Shown one piece after another: positions 44,628-53,014 of a stretch of 64,000 bases of DNA. The position numbers and the translations under genes were made by a program. The notes beneath the pieces were generated by a model. That model saw only the letters and a program-made list of their open reading frames with translations, ran no database searches and was not told where the DNA came from. How positions within the stretch are numbered: position 1 is the first letter of the stretch; every line of letters starts with the position of its first letter. Source of the DNA: Erwinia typographi (lineage in GTDB: Bacteria > Pseudomonadota > Gammaproteobacteria > Enterobacterales > Enterobacteriaceae); the NCBI RefSeq assembly GCF_000773975.1, contig NZ_JRUQ01000039.1, forward strand, positions 62,001 to 126,000, given 5' to 3'.

Positions 44628-45602
44628 TCAGGACAAGTTACGGCTGCCGAAGCGCTGCCTGTATTCAGACGGCGTCACCTGGAGGTGGCGAGCAAAGACC
44701 CGTCGCAGAGAGGTGCTGTTAGCGAACCCTACTGAGGCGGCAATTTTTTTCAGGCAGGTATTTCCCTGTTCGAGCGATCTACGGGCGGCATCCAGCCGGG
44801 CCTCTTCCACAAATCTGGCGGGTGTGGTTCCTGTTTGTCGGGTAAACACCCGGGTGAAATTACGCGGGCTCATGGCGACTTTTTCTGCGAGCCTCTCAAT
44901 CGTGAGGTCCTCACGCAAATTTTCCAGTATCCAGGCCTGCAACTCGCGCAGCGGGCCTGGCGTTCTCGCCTGGCGGGCAAGATAACGGCTGAACTGGGAC
45001 TGTCCGCCGGGACGCCGCAGAAACATGACCATATCCTGAGCCACATCGCGGGCCAGAGAGAAGCCATGATCTTCTTCAACCAGCGCCAGGGTCAGGTCAA
45101 GCCCGGAGCTGACCCCTGCCGATGTCCATATGGCGCCATCCTGAATGTAAATCGGGCCTTTTTCTACCCGTACTGCCGGCCAGCCGCTCTGGAGCGTGTC
45201 CAGCAAGCGCCAGTGTGTCGTAGCCCGACACCCGTTCAGCAGATCGGCCTGTGCCAGTAGTAATGCGCCACCGCACACAGAGACTACGCGCTGCGCATTT
45301 GGCGCGGCGCGGCGTAGCCAGTCGGAGATATCAACCCGCTCTTCGTCCGTCAGGCCGCGTCCTGTTACCATGATGGTATGGCGCTTTTCTTGCGGGTCGA
45401 GCGAGTAAAGAGAGGTGTCAGCCAGCAGATTGAGGCCTGAAAGTCCATGGATAACCTGATGGCGTTGTGCAGTGGCAATGGTGACCTTATAAGGCGCAGC
45501 GGAAGGGATTCTCAGGCGGTTGGCGTGACCAAGAATATCAGCGATACCGACCGCTTCCAGCAACATTCCGCCTTCGGGAGCGATGATCAGAAATGTATTC
45601 AT
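44628..45602 (-). CDS. GlxA family transcriptional regulator (DJ-1/PfpI domain plus AraC DNA-binding domain)
   Basis: 324 residues. The N-terminal 180 residues form a class I glutamine amidotransferase-like domain with the elbow VVSVCGGALLLAQADLL; the C-terminal 100 residues hold two helix-turn-helix motifs of the AraC type (LTIERLAEKVAMSPRNFTRVFTRQTGTTPARFVEEARLDAARR, then KIAASVGFANSTSLRRVFARHLQVTPSEYRQRF). ATG 45602 (MNTFLIIAPEGG) is the family start; the frame upstream of it is not conserved in form. It probably controls the epoxide hydrolase gene 91 bp downstream. Confidence 0.9.
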   Translation of the reverse strand: MNTFLIIAPEGGMLLEAVGIADILGHANRLRIPSAAPYKVTIATAQRHQVIHGLSGLNLLADTSLYSLDPQEKRHTIMVTGRGLTDEERVDISDWLRRAAPNAQRVVSVCGGALLLAQADLLNGCRATTHWRLLDTLQSGWPAVRVEKGPIYIQDGAIWTSAGVSSGLDLTLALVEEDHGFSLARDVAQDMVMFLRRPGGQSQFSRYLARQARTPGPLRELQAWILENLREDLTIERLAEKVAMSPRNFTRVFTRQTGTTPARFVEEARLDAARRSLEQGNTCLKKIAASVGFANSTSLRRVFARHLQVTPSEYRQRFGSRNLS

Positions 45603-45836
45603 AAGACCTGTAGAGATCTGCTTAACCAGGAGGGGCATTGTGATAGGGGATGGGCTTCTTCGTAAAGATAAAAAGACCGGATAAGCACGGCGTGTGAATG
45701 AAGCGCCGCGCATTGCCTGCAGGCTCTGGCACTGGGGCGGAACGAAAGGGAACATCCGCTATACTCAGGAGCATATAGCGAAGCCGGTACGCGATCCTGC
45801 CGGTCACGGCAACATCTCTGTTAAAAGGTAACGGGT

Positions 45837-46454
45837 ATGAAGCGACAGATAGTGCGCGATGTAGCAACCCTGGAGAGCATTTATGGTCAGCCAGCGTCAC
45901 CCTCGCTGGTCAAGGAGACCCCTTTCATTCATCCGCTCTATCGTCCATGGATAGAAAAAGCGCCCTTTGTGGCGCTGGCTACCGCCGGGCAGGGCGGGCT
46001 GGATGTCTCGCCACGCGGCGATGCGCCCGGTTTTATCCATATTGAGGATCGGCATACGCTGTTGCTGCCGGACCGCCGGGGCAATAACCGTATCGACAGC
46101 CTGCGTAATCTGCTGGAAGACGATCGCGTGGCGCTGCTGTTCCTGATCCCCGGAATAGGTGAGGCGTTGCGGGTCAACGGACGGGCTACTATCGATATTG
46201 CCCCCGAACTGTTAGCGCGTTTTGCCAGCAACGGACAGTTGCCGCGTTCGGTACTCCGCATCGAGGTGGAAGCGGTCTTTTTCCAGTGCAGTCGGGCTAT
46301 TTTGCGCGCCGGTTTATGGTCGGTGGAAAGTCAGTTAACTAAAGGCGATCTGCCGACGCCGGGGGAAATTTTGCAGGCGCTAAGTCAGGGAGCGGTGGAC
46401 GGTAACGCTTATGACGCCGCCTTACCGCAGCGCGTGCGCGATACGTTGTACTGA
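45837..46454 (+). CDS. Pyridoxamine 5'-phosphate oxidase family FMN-binding protein (MSMEG_1061-type)
   Basis: 205 residues of the split-barrel flavoprotein fold (PFVALATAGQGGLDVSPRGDAPGFIHIEDRHTLLLPDRRGNNRIDSLRNLLEDDRVALLFLIPG). This family binds FMN or F420 and reduces small or nitro-like compounds; the natural substrate is usually unknown. AAAAGG lies before ATG 45837. The gene is single, divergent from the GlxA regulator and upstream of the LacI gene. Confidence 0.85.
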   Translation: MKRQIVRDVATLESIYGQPASPSLVKETPFIHPLYRPWIEKAPFVALATAGQGGLDVSPRGDAPGFIHIEDRHTLLLPDRRGNNRIDSLRNLLEDDRVALLFLIPGIGEALRVNGRATIDIAPELLARFASNGQLPRSVLRIEVEAVFFQCSRAILRAGLWSVESQLTKGDLPTPGEILQALSQGAVDGNAYDAALPQRVRDTLY

Positions 46455-46571
46455 TGACGATCTGCGCCGGCAGGGTTTGATATGGCGTCTCAAATATTAT
46501 TGGGATGCCAGTCACATTAACCGCGGCTGTTTTTGACTTCTCTGGATCATTGGATGTAGTTTGTACACAAA

Positions 46572-46585
46572 ATGAAACGTTTCAT
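46572..46585. promoter_or_regulatory. LacI-type operator before the regulator gene
   Basis: ATGAAACGTTTCAT, a perfect 14-bp palindrome with the central CG typical of LacI/GalR sites, ending 13 bases before the regulator's start codon. An identical copy is at 47623-47636. Confidence 0.85.
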
Positions 46586-46597
46586 AATGAGACTGGC

Positions 46598-47605
46598 ATG
46601 GTTTCGACGATTAAAGATGTGGCAAAACTGGCAAATGTCTCCCTTGGTACGGCCTCTAAGGTGATCAATGGCGACCCGACAGTCAGCGCGCGTCGTAAAG
46701 CATTGGTGATCAATGCTATCGCCACATTGGGCTATTCGCCGAACAGCATTGCTCAGAATCTTCGTACCGCAAACTCGCGAACGCTTTCTGTTCTGCTGGC
46801 GAACATCACCAACCCCTTCCAGATGGCGCTGGCTAAGGGCATCGAAGAGGTGGCCGTCACGCACAATTATAATATGGCGATCGGTACTACCAACGAATCC
46901 GTGGATAAAGAACTCGATAGCCTGGATATGTTTGAGCGCAATCGCAGTGACGGCATCATTATCTGTAGTACGGGTCAAACGCAGGAAAAAATCTGTTCGC
47001 TGATTGAACGCAACATTCCGATTGTGATGGTGGATCGTTATGTGCCAGGTATTCCCTGTGATTATGTCGGGGATGATTTTCCGCTGGCGATTGTAATGGC
47101 GTTGCAATACCTCCAGTCACTTGGCCATCAGCGCATGGGTATCCTGCATGGCGATCAGAACACTTACCATGGTAGTTATCGTTACCAGCAGGCGCTGGTG
47201 AAAATGGAGACGCTGGGCATTGCCTATGATGCCGCTCTTCATACCCAGGGTGCTTACAGTTATGAAGAGGGCGGGAGGGCATTTCGCACGCTGATGAGTC
47301 AGCTACATCCCCCGACAGCTCTCCTTTGCGTAAACAACATGCAGTGCGCAGGCGCGATTAACGAAGCGAAATCTTTAGGCATTCGCATCCCGGATGACGT
47401 CTCGCTAATGCTGATTAACGAAAATAACTTTATGTGGGACATCATCTCGCCAGGCATCACCATGGTCACTCAGTCACCGCTGCGTATTGGAATGCACGCC
47501 GCAAACACCATTTTTCAACGCCTTCAGGGTCGCGATGCTGCTTCTTACACCACTACGCTACTGGAGCCAGGATTAGTTGTTCGCGATTCCACGCGGGCGA
47601 TTTGA
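46598..47605 (+). CDS. LacI family transcriptional regulator
   Basis: 335 residues. The helix-turn-helix starts at once (STIKDVAKLANVSLGTASKVINGD, with the hinge helix after it), followed by a periplasmic-binding-protein-like sugar domain from about 62 (SRTLSVLLANITNPFQMALAKGIEE). ATG 46598 gives the standard LacI start; the longer frame covers the operator. Two copies of ATGAAACGTTTCAT, one before this gene and one before the kinase gene, indicate that it represses itself and the downstream sugar operon until a sugar or sugar acid binds. Confidence 0.93.
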   Translation: MVSTIKDVAKLANVSLGTASKVINGDPTVSARRKALVINAIATLGYSPNSIAQNLRTANSRTLSVLLANITNPFQMALAKGIEEVAVTHNYNMAIGTTNESVDKELDSLDMFERNRSDGIIICSTGQTQEKICSLIERNIPIVMVDRYVPGIPCDYVGDDFPLAIVMALQYLQSLGHQRMGILHGDQNTYHGSYRYQQALVKMETLGIAYDAALHTQGAYSYEEGGRAFRTLMSQLHPPTALLCVNNMQCAGAINEAKSLGIRIPDDVSLMLINENNFMWDIISPGITMVTQSPLRIGMHAANTIFQRLQGRDAASYTTTLLEPGLVVRDSTRAI

Positions 47606-47622
47606 TTTTTTTTTCATCAAAT

Positions 47623-47636
47623 ATGAAACGTTTCAT
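47623..47636. promoter_or_regulatory. LacI-type operator before the kinase operon
   Basis: Second exact ATGAAACGTTTCAT, 34 bases upstream of the FGGY kinase ATG (47670) and just after the regulator's stop codon. Two identical sites 1.05 kb apart could also allow looping. Confidence 0.85.
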
Positions 47637-47669
47637 TTTCTGGGGTTGCTCGAAAATAAGGCAAAAATA

Positions 47670-49172
47670 ATGAAAAGCTCAGTTGTTCTTACGCTGGATA
47701 TCGGTACTACCTCCAGCAAGTTGGTTCTTATCGATAAGCTCGGACACAAGCTATTTTCTGACAAGGCATCTTACCCACTGTATTTTCCTTCGCCAGGCCA
47801 TGTTGAGCAGGACCCCTGGGAGATTTGGCGGAAAATTTGCGAGATGCTTGCGCGTTTATTCAGTGAGGCAGGGCAAACATACTGCATTGAGGCTGTCGCG
47901 ATCAGTTCGCAAATCAGCGCTCATTTTCTGGTTGCTGCTGACGGCGAACCGCTCACCAGGGTCATCTCCTGGATGGACAGCCGGGCGAGCCAGGAAGCGA
48001 AAGAGCTGGTTGAAACGTTCTCCCGAACAGAATTGCATGATGAGCTGGGTATGGACATGCTTGTTGGCCCTGCTTTCATTGCCCCAAAACTGAAGTGGCT
48101 GGCCCGCCATGAGCCTGCACAGCTATCGCGGGCACATCATCTCGTGCAGTTAAAAGAGTACGTCATCTGGCAACTGACCGGGGTGTGGCGTTCCGATCTC
48201 ACCAGCCTTAAGGGGATCGTTAATCAGCGCACGCAGGTGCTCTCAGCCAAATTACTTAAGTGGGCGGGGGTGTCCGCGCAGATTATTCCACCTCATGATA
48301 ATCCGTGGGCGGTCGCCGGAACGCTAACTCCGGCCGCTGCGGCGAACCTCAACCTTCCAGAGGGGATTCCGGTGATTCTGGGGTGGAACGACCTCAACGC
48401 GGCGATTATGGGCACGATCGGTATCCCGCGGACATGCTGTGGCTTTGATATCACCGGAACTTCAGAGCATATCGGTATTGTCAGTTCCGAATCGCTGAAC
48501 GCTGCTCCTGAGGGCATTAATTGTCTGCCGTTTGTTGATGATGTGAGTCTGTCTTACGGCGTGACCTCATCGGGTGGTCAGGCACTGCAGTGGTACATGG
48601 AGAATATTGCGGTGAGTAAGAATTACGTGGATATCGAACGCCACGTAAACCGCGTGCCCGCAGGCGCTGAGAAACTGATTTTCCTGCCGTATATCAATGG
48701 CGAGCGTAACCCATGGTGGAACCCAAATGCGCAGGGCGTGTTCTTTGGTATGCGGGCGCATCACAACAAAGATCACATGACTCGCGCGGTACTTGAGGGC
48801 GTGGGTTTCGCACTTAAAGCCAGCGCGGTCAGGCTGGAAACCCTGCCTGAGCAGTTTGTGGTTTCTGGCGGCGCCAGCGCGCTGGATATCTGGAACCAGA
48901 TCAAAGCTGACATCCTCGGCGTGCCGTTCTGCAAACTCAATACTACGGAAGCGGGTTGCCTTGGCGTGGCTATCCTGGCCGCGTATGCCCTGGGATGGTA
49001 CGACTCGTTAGCCACTGCATCAGAAAACATGATCCGCACCGCGAAAGTCTTTATGCCGAATGAAGCAAACCACGCGATGTACAACCGCAAATTTGAAATA
49101 TATCTCAGCCTGTATGACGCGCTCAGAGATGTGTTCGATGCCAATATTCATCAACTTGAGGAAGCTGAATAA
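47670..49172 (+). CDS. FGGY family carbohydrate kinase
   Basis: 500 residues with the two ATPase-fold halves of FGGY kinases: LTLDIGTTSSKLVLID (phosphate 1 loop) at about 8-23, and FDITGTSEHIGIV and FVVSGGASALDIWNQIKADILGVPFCKLNTTEAGCLGVAILAAYALG in the C-terminal half. It phosphorylates a polyol or sugar acid such as gluconate, xylulose or ribulose; the exact sugar cannot be read. AAGG lies eight bases before ATG 47670. It is the first gene of an operon with two MtlD-family dehydrogenases, overlapping the first by one base. Confidence 0.92.
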   Translation: MKSSVVLTLDIGTTSSKLVLIDKLGHKLFSDKASYPLYFPSPGHVEQDPWEIWRKICEMLARLFSEAGQTYCIEAVAISSQISAHFLVAADGEPLTRVISWMDSRASQEAKELVETFSRTELHDELGMDMLVGPAFIAPKLKWLARHEPAQLSRAHHLVQLKEYVIWQLTGVWRSDLTSLKGIVNQRTQVLSAKLLKWAGVSAQIIPPHDNPWAVAGTLTPAAAANLNLPEGIPVILGWNDLNAAIMGTIGIPRTCCGFDITGTSEHIGIVSSESLNAAPEGINCLPFVDDVSLSYGVTSSGGQALQWYMENIAVSKNYVDIERHVNRVPAGAEKLIFLPYINGERNPWWNPNAQGVFFGMRAHHNKDHMTRAVLEGVGFALKASAVRLETLPEQFVVSGGASALDIWNQIKADILGVPFCKLNTTEAGCLGVAILAAYALGWYDSLATASENMIRTAKVFMPNEANHAMYNRKFEIYLSLYDALRDVFDANIHQLEEAE

Positions 49173-50356
49173 TGAAAGCCATCATCTATGGCGCAGGGAA
49201 GATTTCCCGTGGATTTATCTCGCAATTGCTCTATCTGGCAGAGTGGGAAATAGTGTATGTCGATCTCAACGAGCCACTGTTGCAACAGCTACGGACTCGC
49301 GGGCATTTCACCGTCCATGTAATGGGCGCGGAGCAGATGAACACCCTTGTTGATGGCTATCGCTGCCTGAGTTTAAACGACATCGAGGGGGTCGCTTACG
49401 AACTACAGGATGCAGACGTTGTTTTTACGTCTGTGGGCGGTAAAAACCTGGTCTCTCTGGGGGCGAGCATTGCCGCCTCGCTGACGGATTGCTATCAGCG
49501 CGATCAACGGCAGTCTGCGCTTAACATTATTACCTGTGAGAACTGGAAAGATCCTGCGCGCGTTCTGTCCGAAAGCATTCGCGCGCATCTCAGCGCAGAA
49601 CATGCCGCTCTGTTTACCGGGCGAACAGGAGTCGCACAAGCCGTTGTGATGCGTTCAGCCGTCGATCCTACCCCAGAGATGTTACTGCATGACCCGTTGA
49701 TTGTGCCGGTTCAGGACTTCTGGGAACTTCCAGTTGATGCGGCTAACATTCGTGGTCAGCAGCCAGCGATTAAGGGGGTTGTCTATCAGGACAATTTTGC
49801 CGGATTCCTCGAACGAAAGATTTTTACCTACAATACTGGCAACGCTACCATTGCTTACCTGGGCTACCTCAAAAAACTCTACTCGCTTGCTGATGCGGCG
49901 AACGACAGTTTCATCGTTTCGGTGCTGGAAAACGTCTATACGGCAACCAACCTTGCGTTATCCCGCCGTCATCACTGTAGTCTCGAAGAACAAACCGCGT
50001 TTTCACTGCAGGCAAAACGTAAGTATCAGGATTACGCCATCATTGATGACGTCCGCCGTCATGCGGCCGATCCTCTTCGCAAGCTAGGGCCAGACGATCG
50101 GCTAATCGGGGCGGCAAAGCTGGTGAGTGAATACGATCTGCCACTGGACGGCATTGCTACCTCCATTGCCGCTGCGCTTTATTACGATAATCAGCAAGAT
50201 CCCCTCGCGGTAAAATTAAAAGAAATGCGTGAGCAACAGGGTATCGACCACATTCTTAAAACTGTCTGCCAAATTCCGACAGACGGACTTTTAGCTGCTG
50301 CCATCAGGGAAAAAATTATCTTTCTTAAAAATGCAGGAATCATTACTTATGACTAA
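49172..50356 (+). CDS. MtlD-family polyol-phosphate/hexuronate dehydrogenase-like protein (first of a pair), catalytic His replaced by Asn
   Basis: 394 residues of the long-chain mannitol dehydrogenase family. N-terminal GAGKISRGF binds NAD. The family catalytic pattern K-x4-N-x2-H appears as Lys216, Asn221 and Asn224 (ERKIFTYNTGN), so the histidine that aids proton transfer is replaced. The C-terminal helical domain is complete and the length is normal (E. coli MtlD 382). It overlaps the kinase gene by one base and the second paralogue by eight. It may be active with a changed mechanism, or be active only as a heterodimer with its neighbour. Confidence 0.82.
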   Translation: MKAIIYGAGKISRGFISQLLYLAEWEIVYVDLNEPLLQQLRTRGHFTVHVMGAEQMNTLVDGYRCLSLNDIEGVAYELQDADVVFTSVGGKNLVSLGASIAASLTDCYQRDQRQSALNIITCENWKDPARVLSESIRAHLSAEHAALFTGRTGVAQAVVMRSAVDPTPEMLLHDPLIVPVQDFWELPVDAANIRGQQPAIKGVVYQDNFAGFLERKIFTYNTGNATIAYLGYLKKLYSLADAANDSFIVSVLENVYTATNLALSRRHHCSLEEQTAFSLQAKRKYQDYAIIDDVRRHAADPLRKLGPDDRLIGAAKLVSEYDLPLDGIATSIAAALYYDNQQDPLAVKLKEMREQQGIDHILKTVCQIPTDGLLAAAIREKIIFLKNAGIITYD

Positions 50357-51488
50357 CAAACCCTCTGCTGTTGTTATCGGTGCCGGTCAGTCTGGCCGTG
50401 GATTTGTCTCTCGTTTCTTTTATAAGAGCGGATATCATCTGACCTTTATCGATAAAAATGAGAAATTAGTTAACTATCTCAGGGAAGACAATTTCTTTAC
50501 TGTCCACTGCTTCGATGAATCGGTAAAACCTGTACATATTCAGAACTTCAATGCTTATCAGGCGGGCAGTTCTGATGCTAATAATGCGGTTGAACATGCT
50601 GACGTGTTATTGATTTCAGTGGGTCAACAAAACTTGCCGGGCGTTGCCGCGGATATTGCGTCCGCAGTACAGCGCCGCCGCGAAGCTGGGGTTTCTGCGC
50701 TAAAGATTTTGGTCTGTGAGAACGGTGTTTCGCCGGGACAGATTTTTTCTGAAGCATTAGCCGGGCGATTGGGTGGGCATGACGATTTCAACGTGGCGGA
50801 ACTTGCCATTTTCTGTACCACCAATGTACTGAAGAAAACCCGGCTTGATATAGGTACCGAGGACTATAACCGAGCCCCTTACAATGCCGCTGCGCTGGGG
50901 GAAGTGCTGCCGGTTGATGGTCTTGATCCTGAACCAGACATGAGCAATCTACTGAAACGTAAGATATATACCTATAACTTCATCAGCGCGATTGTTACCT
51001 ATCTCGGTGCTTACAAAGGTATTGAAGACTACGCCACGGCCGCCAACGATCCGGAGGTTCGTGCTGTTATTCACTCTGTTGTACCTGAGTTGAACCAGGC
51101 GCTTTGTCAGGTGCTGGGTGTCGATGCTGATTCACAAACGACCTTCTCCGATAATGCGTTGAAAAAATTTAGTAACCCTACGATTGAAGACTACGTCAGT
51201 AAAAATGCGCGCGAAGTCAGCCGCAAACTTCGTTCGGACGATCGCATGATCGCACCGGCTAACATGATTAAAGGCATTCAGGGCGATACCAATATCATCG
51301 CCATCGTCATTGCTGCCGCAATTCTCTGGGGGGAGAAGAATGAAAACCTCCTTGATACCTATAAATCTCCACGAGAAGTATTAATTAAACTCAGCGGTGT
51401 GGGAGAGAACGCAGAACTTATTCACCAGGTAGAACACCATTACGCGGAGCTAAAAACAGGAAAAAAAATCAGTCAGCTATTGCAGTAA
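50349..51488 (+). CDS. MtlD-family dehydrogenase-like protein (second of a pair), catalytic His replaced by Ser
   Basis: 379 residues. N-terminal VVIGAGQSGRGFVSRFFYKSGYHLTFIDKN binds NAD. The K-x4-N-x2-H pattern reads Lys205, Asn210, Ser213 (KRKIYTYNFIS), so like its neighbour it lacks the catalytic histidine but retains Lys and Asn. ATG 50349 lies eight bases inside the preceding gene. The two proteins share the same fold and much of the same motif order but differ throughout, so they are old paralogues, not a recent duplication. An obligate heterodimer is a reasonable idea. Confidence 0.82.
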   Translation: MTNKPSAVVIGAGQSGRGFVSRFFYKSGYHLTFIDKNEKLVNYLREDNFFTVHCFDESVKPVHIQNFNAYQAGSSDANNAVEHADVLLISVGQQNLPGVAADIASAVQRRREAGVSALKILVCENGVSPGQIFSEALAGRLGGHDDFNVAELAIFCTTNVLKKTRLDIGTEDYNRAPYNAAALGEVLPVDGLDPEPDMSNLLKRKIYTYNFISAIVTYLGAYKGIEDYATAANDPEVRAVIHSVVPELNQALCQVLGVDADSQTTFSDNALKKFSNPTIEDYVSKNAREVSRKLRSDDRMIAPANMIKGIQGDTNIIAIVIAAAILWGEKNENLLDTYKSPREVLIKLSGVGENAELIHQVEHHYAELKTGKKISQLLQ

Positions 51489-51521
51489 GTTTACGCTTAA
51501 ATATTAAAAAAATAGCAGTGA

Positions 51522-51554
51522 CGGGTTGGGCATTATTGTCCAACCCGGGTTTTT
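51522..51554 (+). terminator. Terminator after the dehydrogenase pair
   Basis: CGGGTTGG (51522-51529), 10-base loop, CCAACCCG (51540-51547), then GG and TTTTT. It lies 34 bp after the second dehydrogenase stop and 42 bp before the MFS gene, so the transporter is either read through at reduced level or has its own promoter. Confidence 0.78.
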
Positions 51555-51595
51555 GTACATAAAAACGTACCTTACGATAAAAGACAGAGGTTAAC

Positions 51596-52882
51596 ATGAG
51601 TACTAAAAAACCAACGAAGGTCAGGTTTTTCATTCTGTTTATGGTATTTGTTTCCGTAGTCATTAACTACATGGACAGAAGTAATCTTTCAATTGCAGGA
51701 CCTCATATTGCAACAGATTTTGGACTTTCAACCATTGAAATGGGCTATATATACTCTGCGTTTGGTTGGAGCTATGCTTTGTTGCAAATACCGGGCGGTT
51801 TTATGGTAGATAAAATCGTCCCACGTCTGCTCTACACCGTTATGCTGATCGGCTGGTCCGCCATGACCATGTTGATGGGCGTGGCGCAAGGTTTCATGAC
51901 GCTGTTTGGCTTACGACTGGCTATCGGCGTGTTTGAAGTCCCGGCCTTTCCGACCAATAACAAGGTAGTGACGGCCTGGTTCCCTGAACATGAAAAAGGG
52001 AAGGCCATTGCTTGCTATACCTCCGGCCAATTTGTTGGCGTAGCATTTTTGACACCGGTGCTGGTTGCTCTTCAGAGCTGGATCGGCTGGCAGGGTATGT
52101 TTATCCTCATGGGGCTGACCGGGGTTGTCTGGGGCATTATCTGGTATGCCCTTTATCGCCAGCCGGATGAGCACCGCCGTGTGAACCAGGCCGAAATAGA
52201 GTATATCCGCGAAGGTGGCGGGATCATTTCCGCAACCGTGGGTGATAAAGGTGAAGCTAAGCAAAAGATGGACTGGTCACAGGTAAAAATGGCGTTCTCG
52301 CGCCGTAAGCTCTGGGGAGTGTACATTGGTCAGTTTGCGTCGACGTCAATGCTGTGGTTCTTCCTGACATGGTTCCCGACTTATTTGGTGCAGTATCGCC
52401 ATCTTGATTTCATCAAAGTTGGCTTCCTGACCTCGATTCCTTTTCTTGCGGCATTTGTTGGCGTGCTGCTGGGCGGCATCTTCTCAGACTGGCTGATCAA
52501 GCGAGGCTATAGCATCACGTTCGCCCGTAAGTTACCTATTATTCTTGGGTTACTGCTGTCCACATCCATTATTGGCGCCAACTTTACTGACGACACCACG
52601 CTGATCGTGTGTTTCATGACGCTGGCCTTCTTTGGTAATGGATTCTCCTCGATAACCTGGACATTGATTTCGGCGATTGCGCCAGTGAGAGCGATTGGCG
52701 TGACCGGTGGGACGTTCAACTTTATTGGCAACCTCTCTTCAATTATTATTCCAATCGTGATCGGTTATTTAGTCAGCAACGGTAATTTTGCACCTGCGCT
52801 GATCTTTGTCGCGGCTGTCGCGCTAGTTGGCGCTTTGTCATACATTTTTATTGTGGGCAAAGTAGAGCGAATCAGCTTTTGA
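51596..52882 (+). CDS. MFS transporter, anion:cation symporter family (hexuronate/sugar-acid type)
   Basis: 428 residues, about 12 spans. VFVSVVINYMDRSNLSIAGPHI in TM1 is characteristic of the ACS family (GudP, ExuT, GarP), and DKIVPRLLYTVMLIGWS follows. The N-terminal dozen residues are basic. ACS members take up sugar acids by proton symport, which fits a LacI-regulated kinase/dehydrogenase operon. Therefore the imported compound is probably a sugar acid (aldonate or uronate) rather than a neutral polyol. Confidence 0.9.
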   Translation: MSTKKPTKVRFFILFMVFVSVVINYMDRSNLSIAGPHIATDFGLSTIEMGYIYSAFGWSYALLQIPGGFMVDKIVPRLLYTVMLIGWSAMTMLMGVAQGFMTLFGLRLAIGVFEVPAFPTNNKVVTAWFPEHEKGKAIACYTSGQFVGVAFLTPVLVALQSWIGWQGMFILMGLTGVVWGIIWYALYRQPDEHRRVNQAEIEYIREGGGIISATVGDKGEAKQKMDWSQVKMAFSRRKLWGVYIGQFASTSMLWFFLTWFPTYLVQYRHLDFIKVGFLTSIPFLAAFVGVLLGGIFSDWLIKRGYSITFARKLPIILGLLLSTSIIGANFTDDTTLIVCFMTLAFFGNGFSSITWTLISAIAPVRAIGVTGGTFNFIGNLSSIIIPIVIGYLVSNGNFAPALIFVAAVALVGALSYIFIVGKVERISF

Positions 52883-52934
52883 TCGTCCCCGGCCGGCATG
52901 TCCGGCCGATATCTTGATGCTAAGGAGCCTGGCG

Positions 52935-53006
52935 ATGAAGATCGTGAAATTCGTGCGCCGGTCCTGTTCCGCTATTAACATCTCCTGGTGTGATATAGCG
53001 GATTAA
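52935..53006 (+). pseudogene. 23-codon open frame with strong ribosome site, possible remnant of an operon gene
   Basis: ATG 52935 is preceded by AAGGAG (52922-52927) at the ideal seven-base distance. The frame reads MKIVKFVRRSCSAI and stops after 23 codons. The start resembles the N-terminal MK(I/L)V-F-R pattern of fumarylacetoacetate hydrolase-family enzymes, often the dehydratase or lyase partner in sugar-acid operons, so the rest may have been deleted. It could equally be a chance small frame or a small protein. Confidence 0.3.
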
Positions 53007-53014
53007 CAGCGGCA

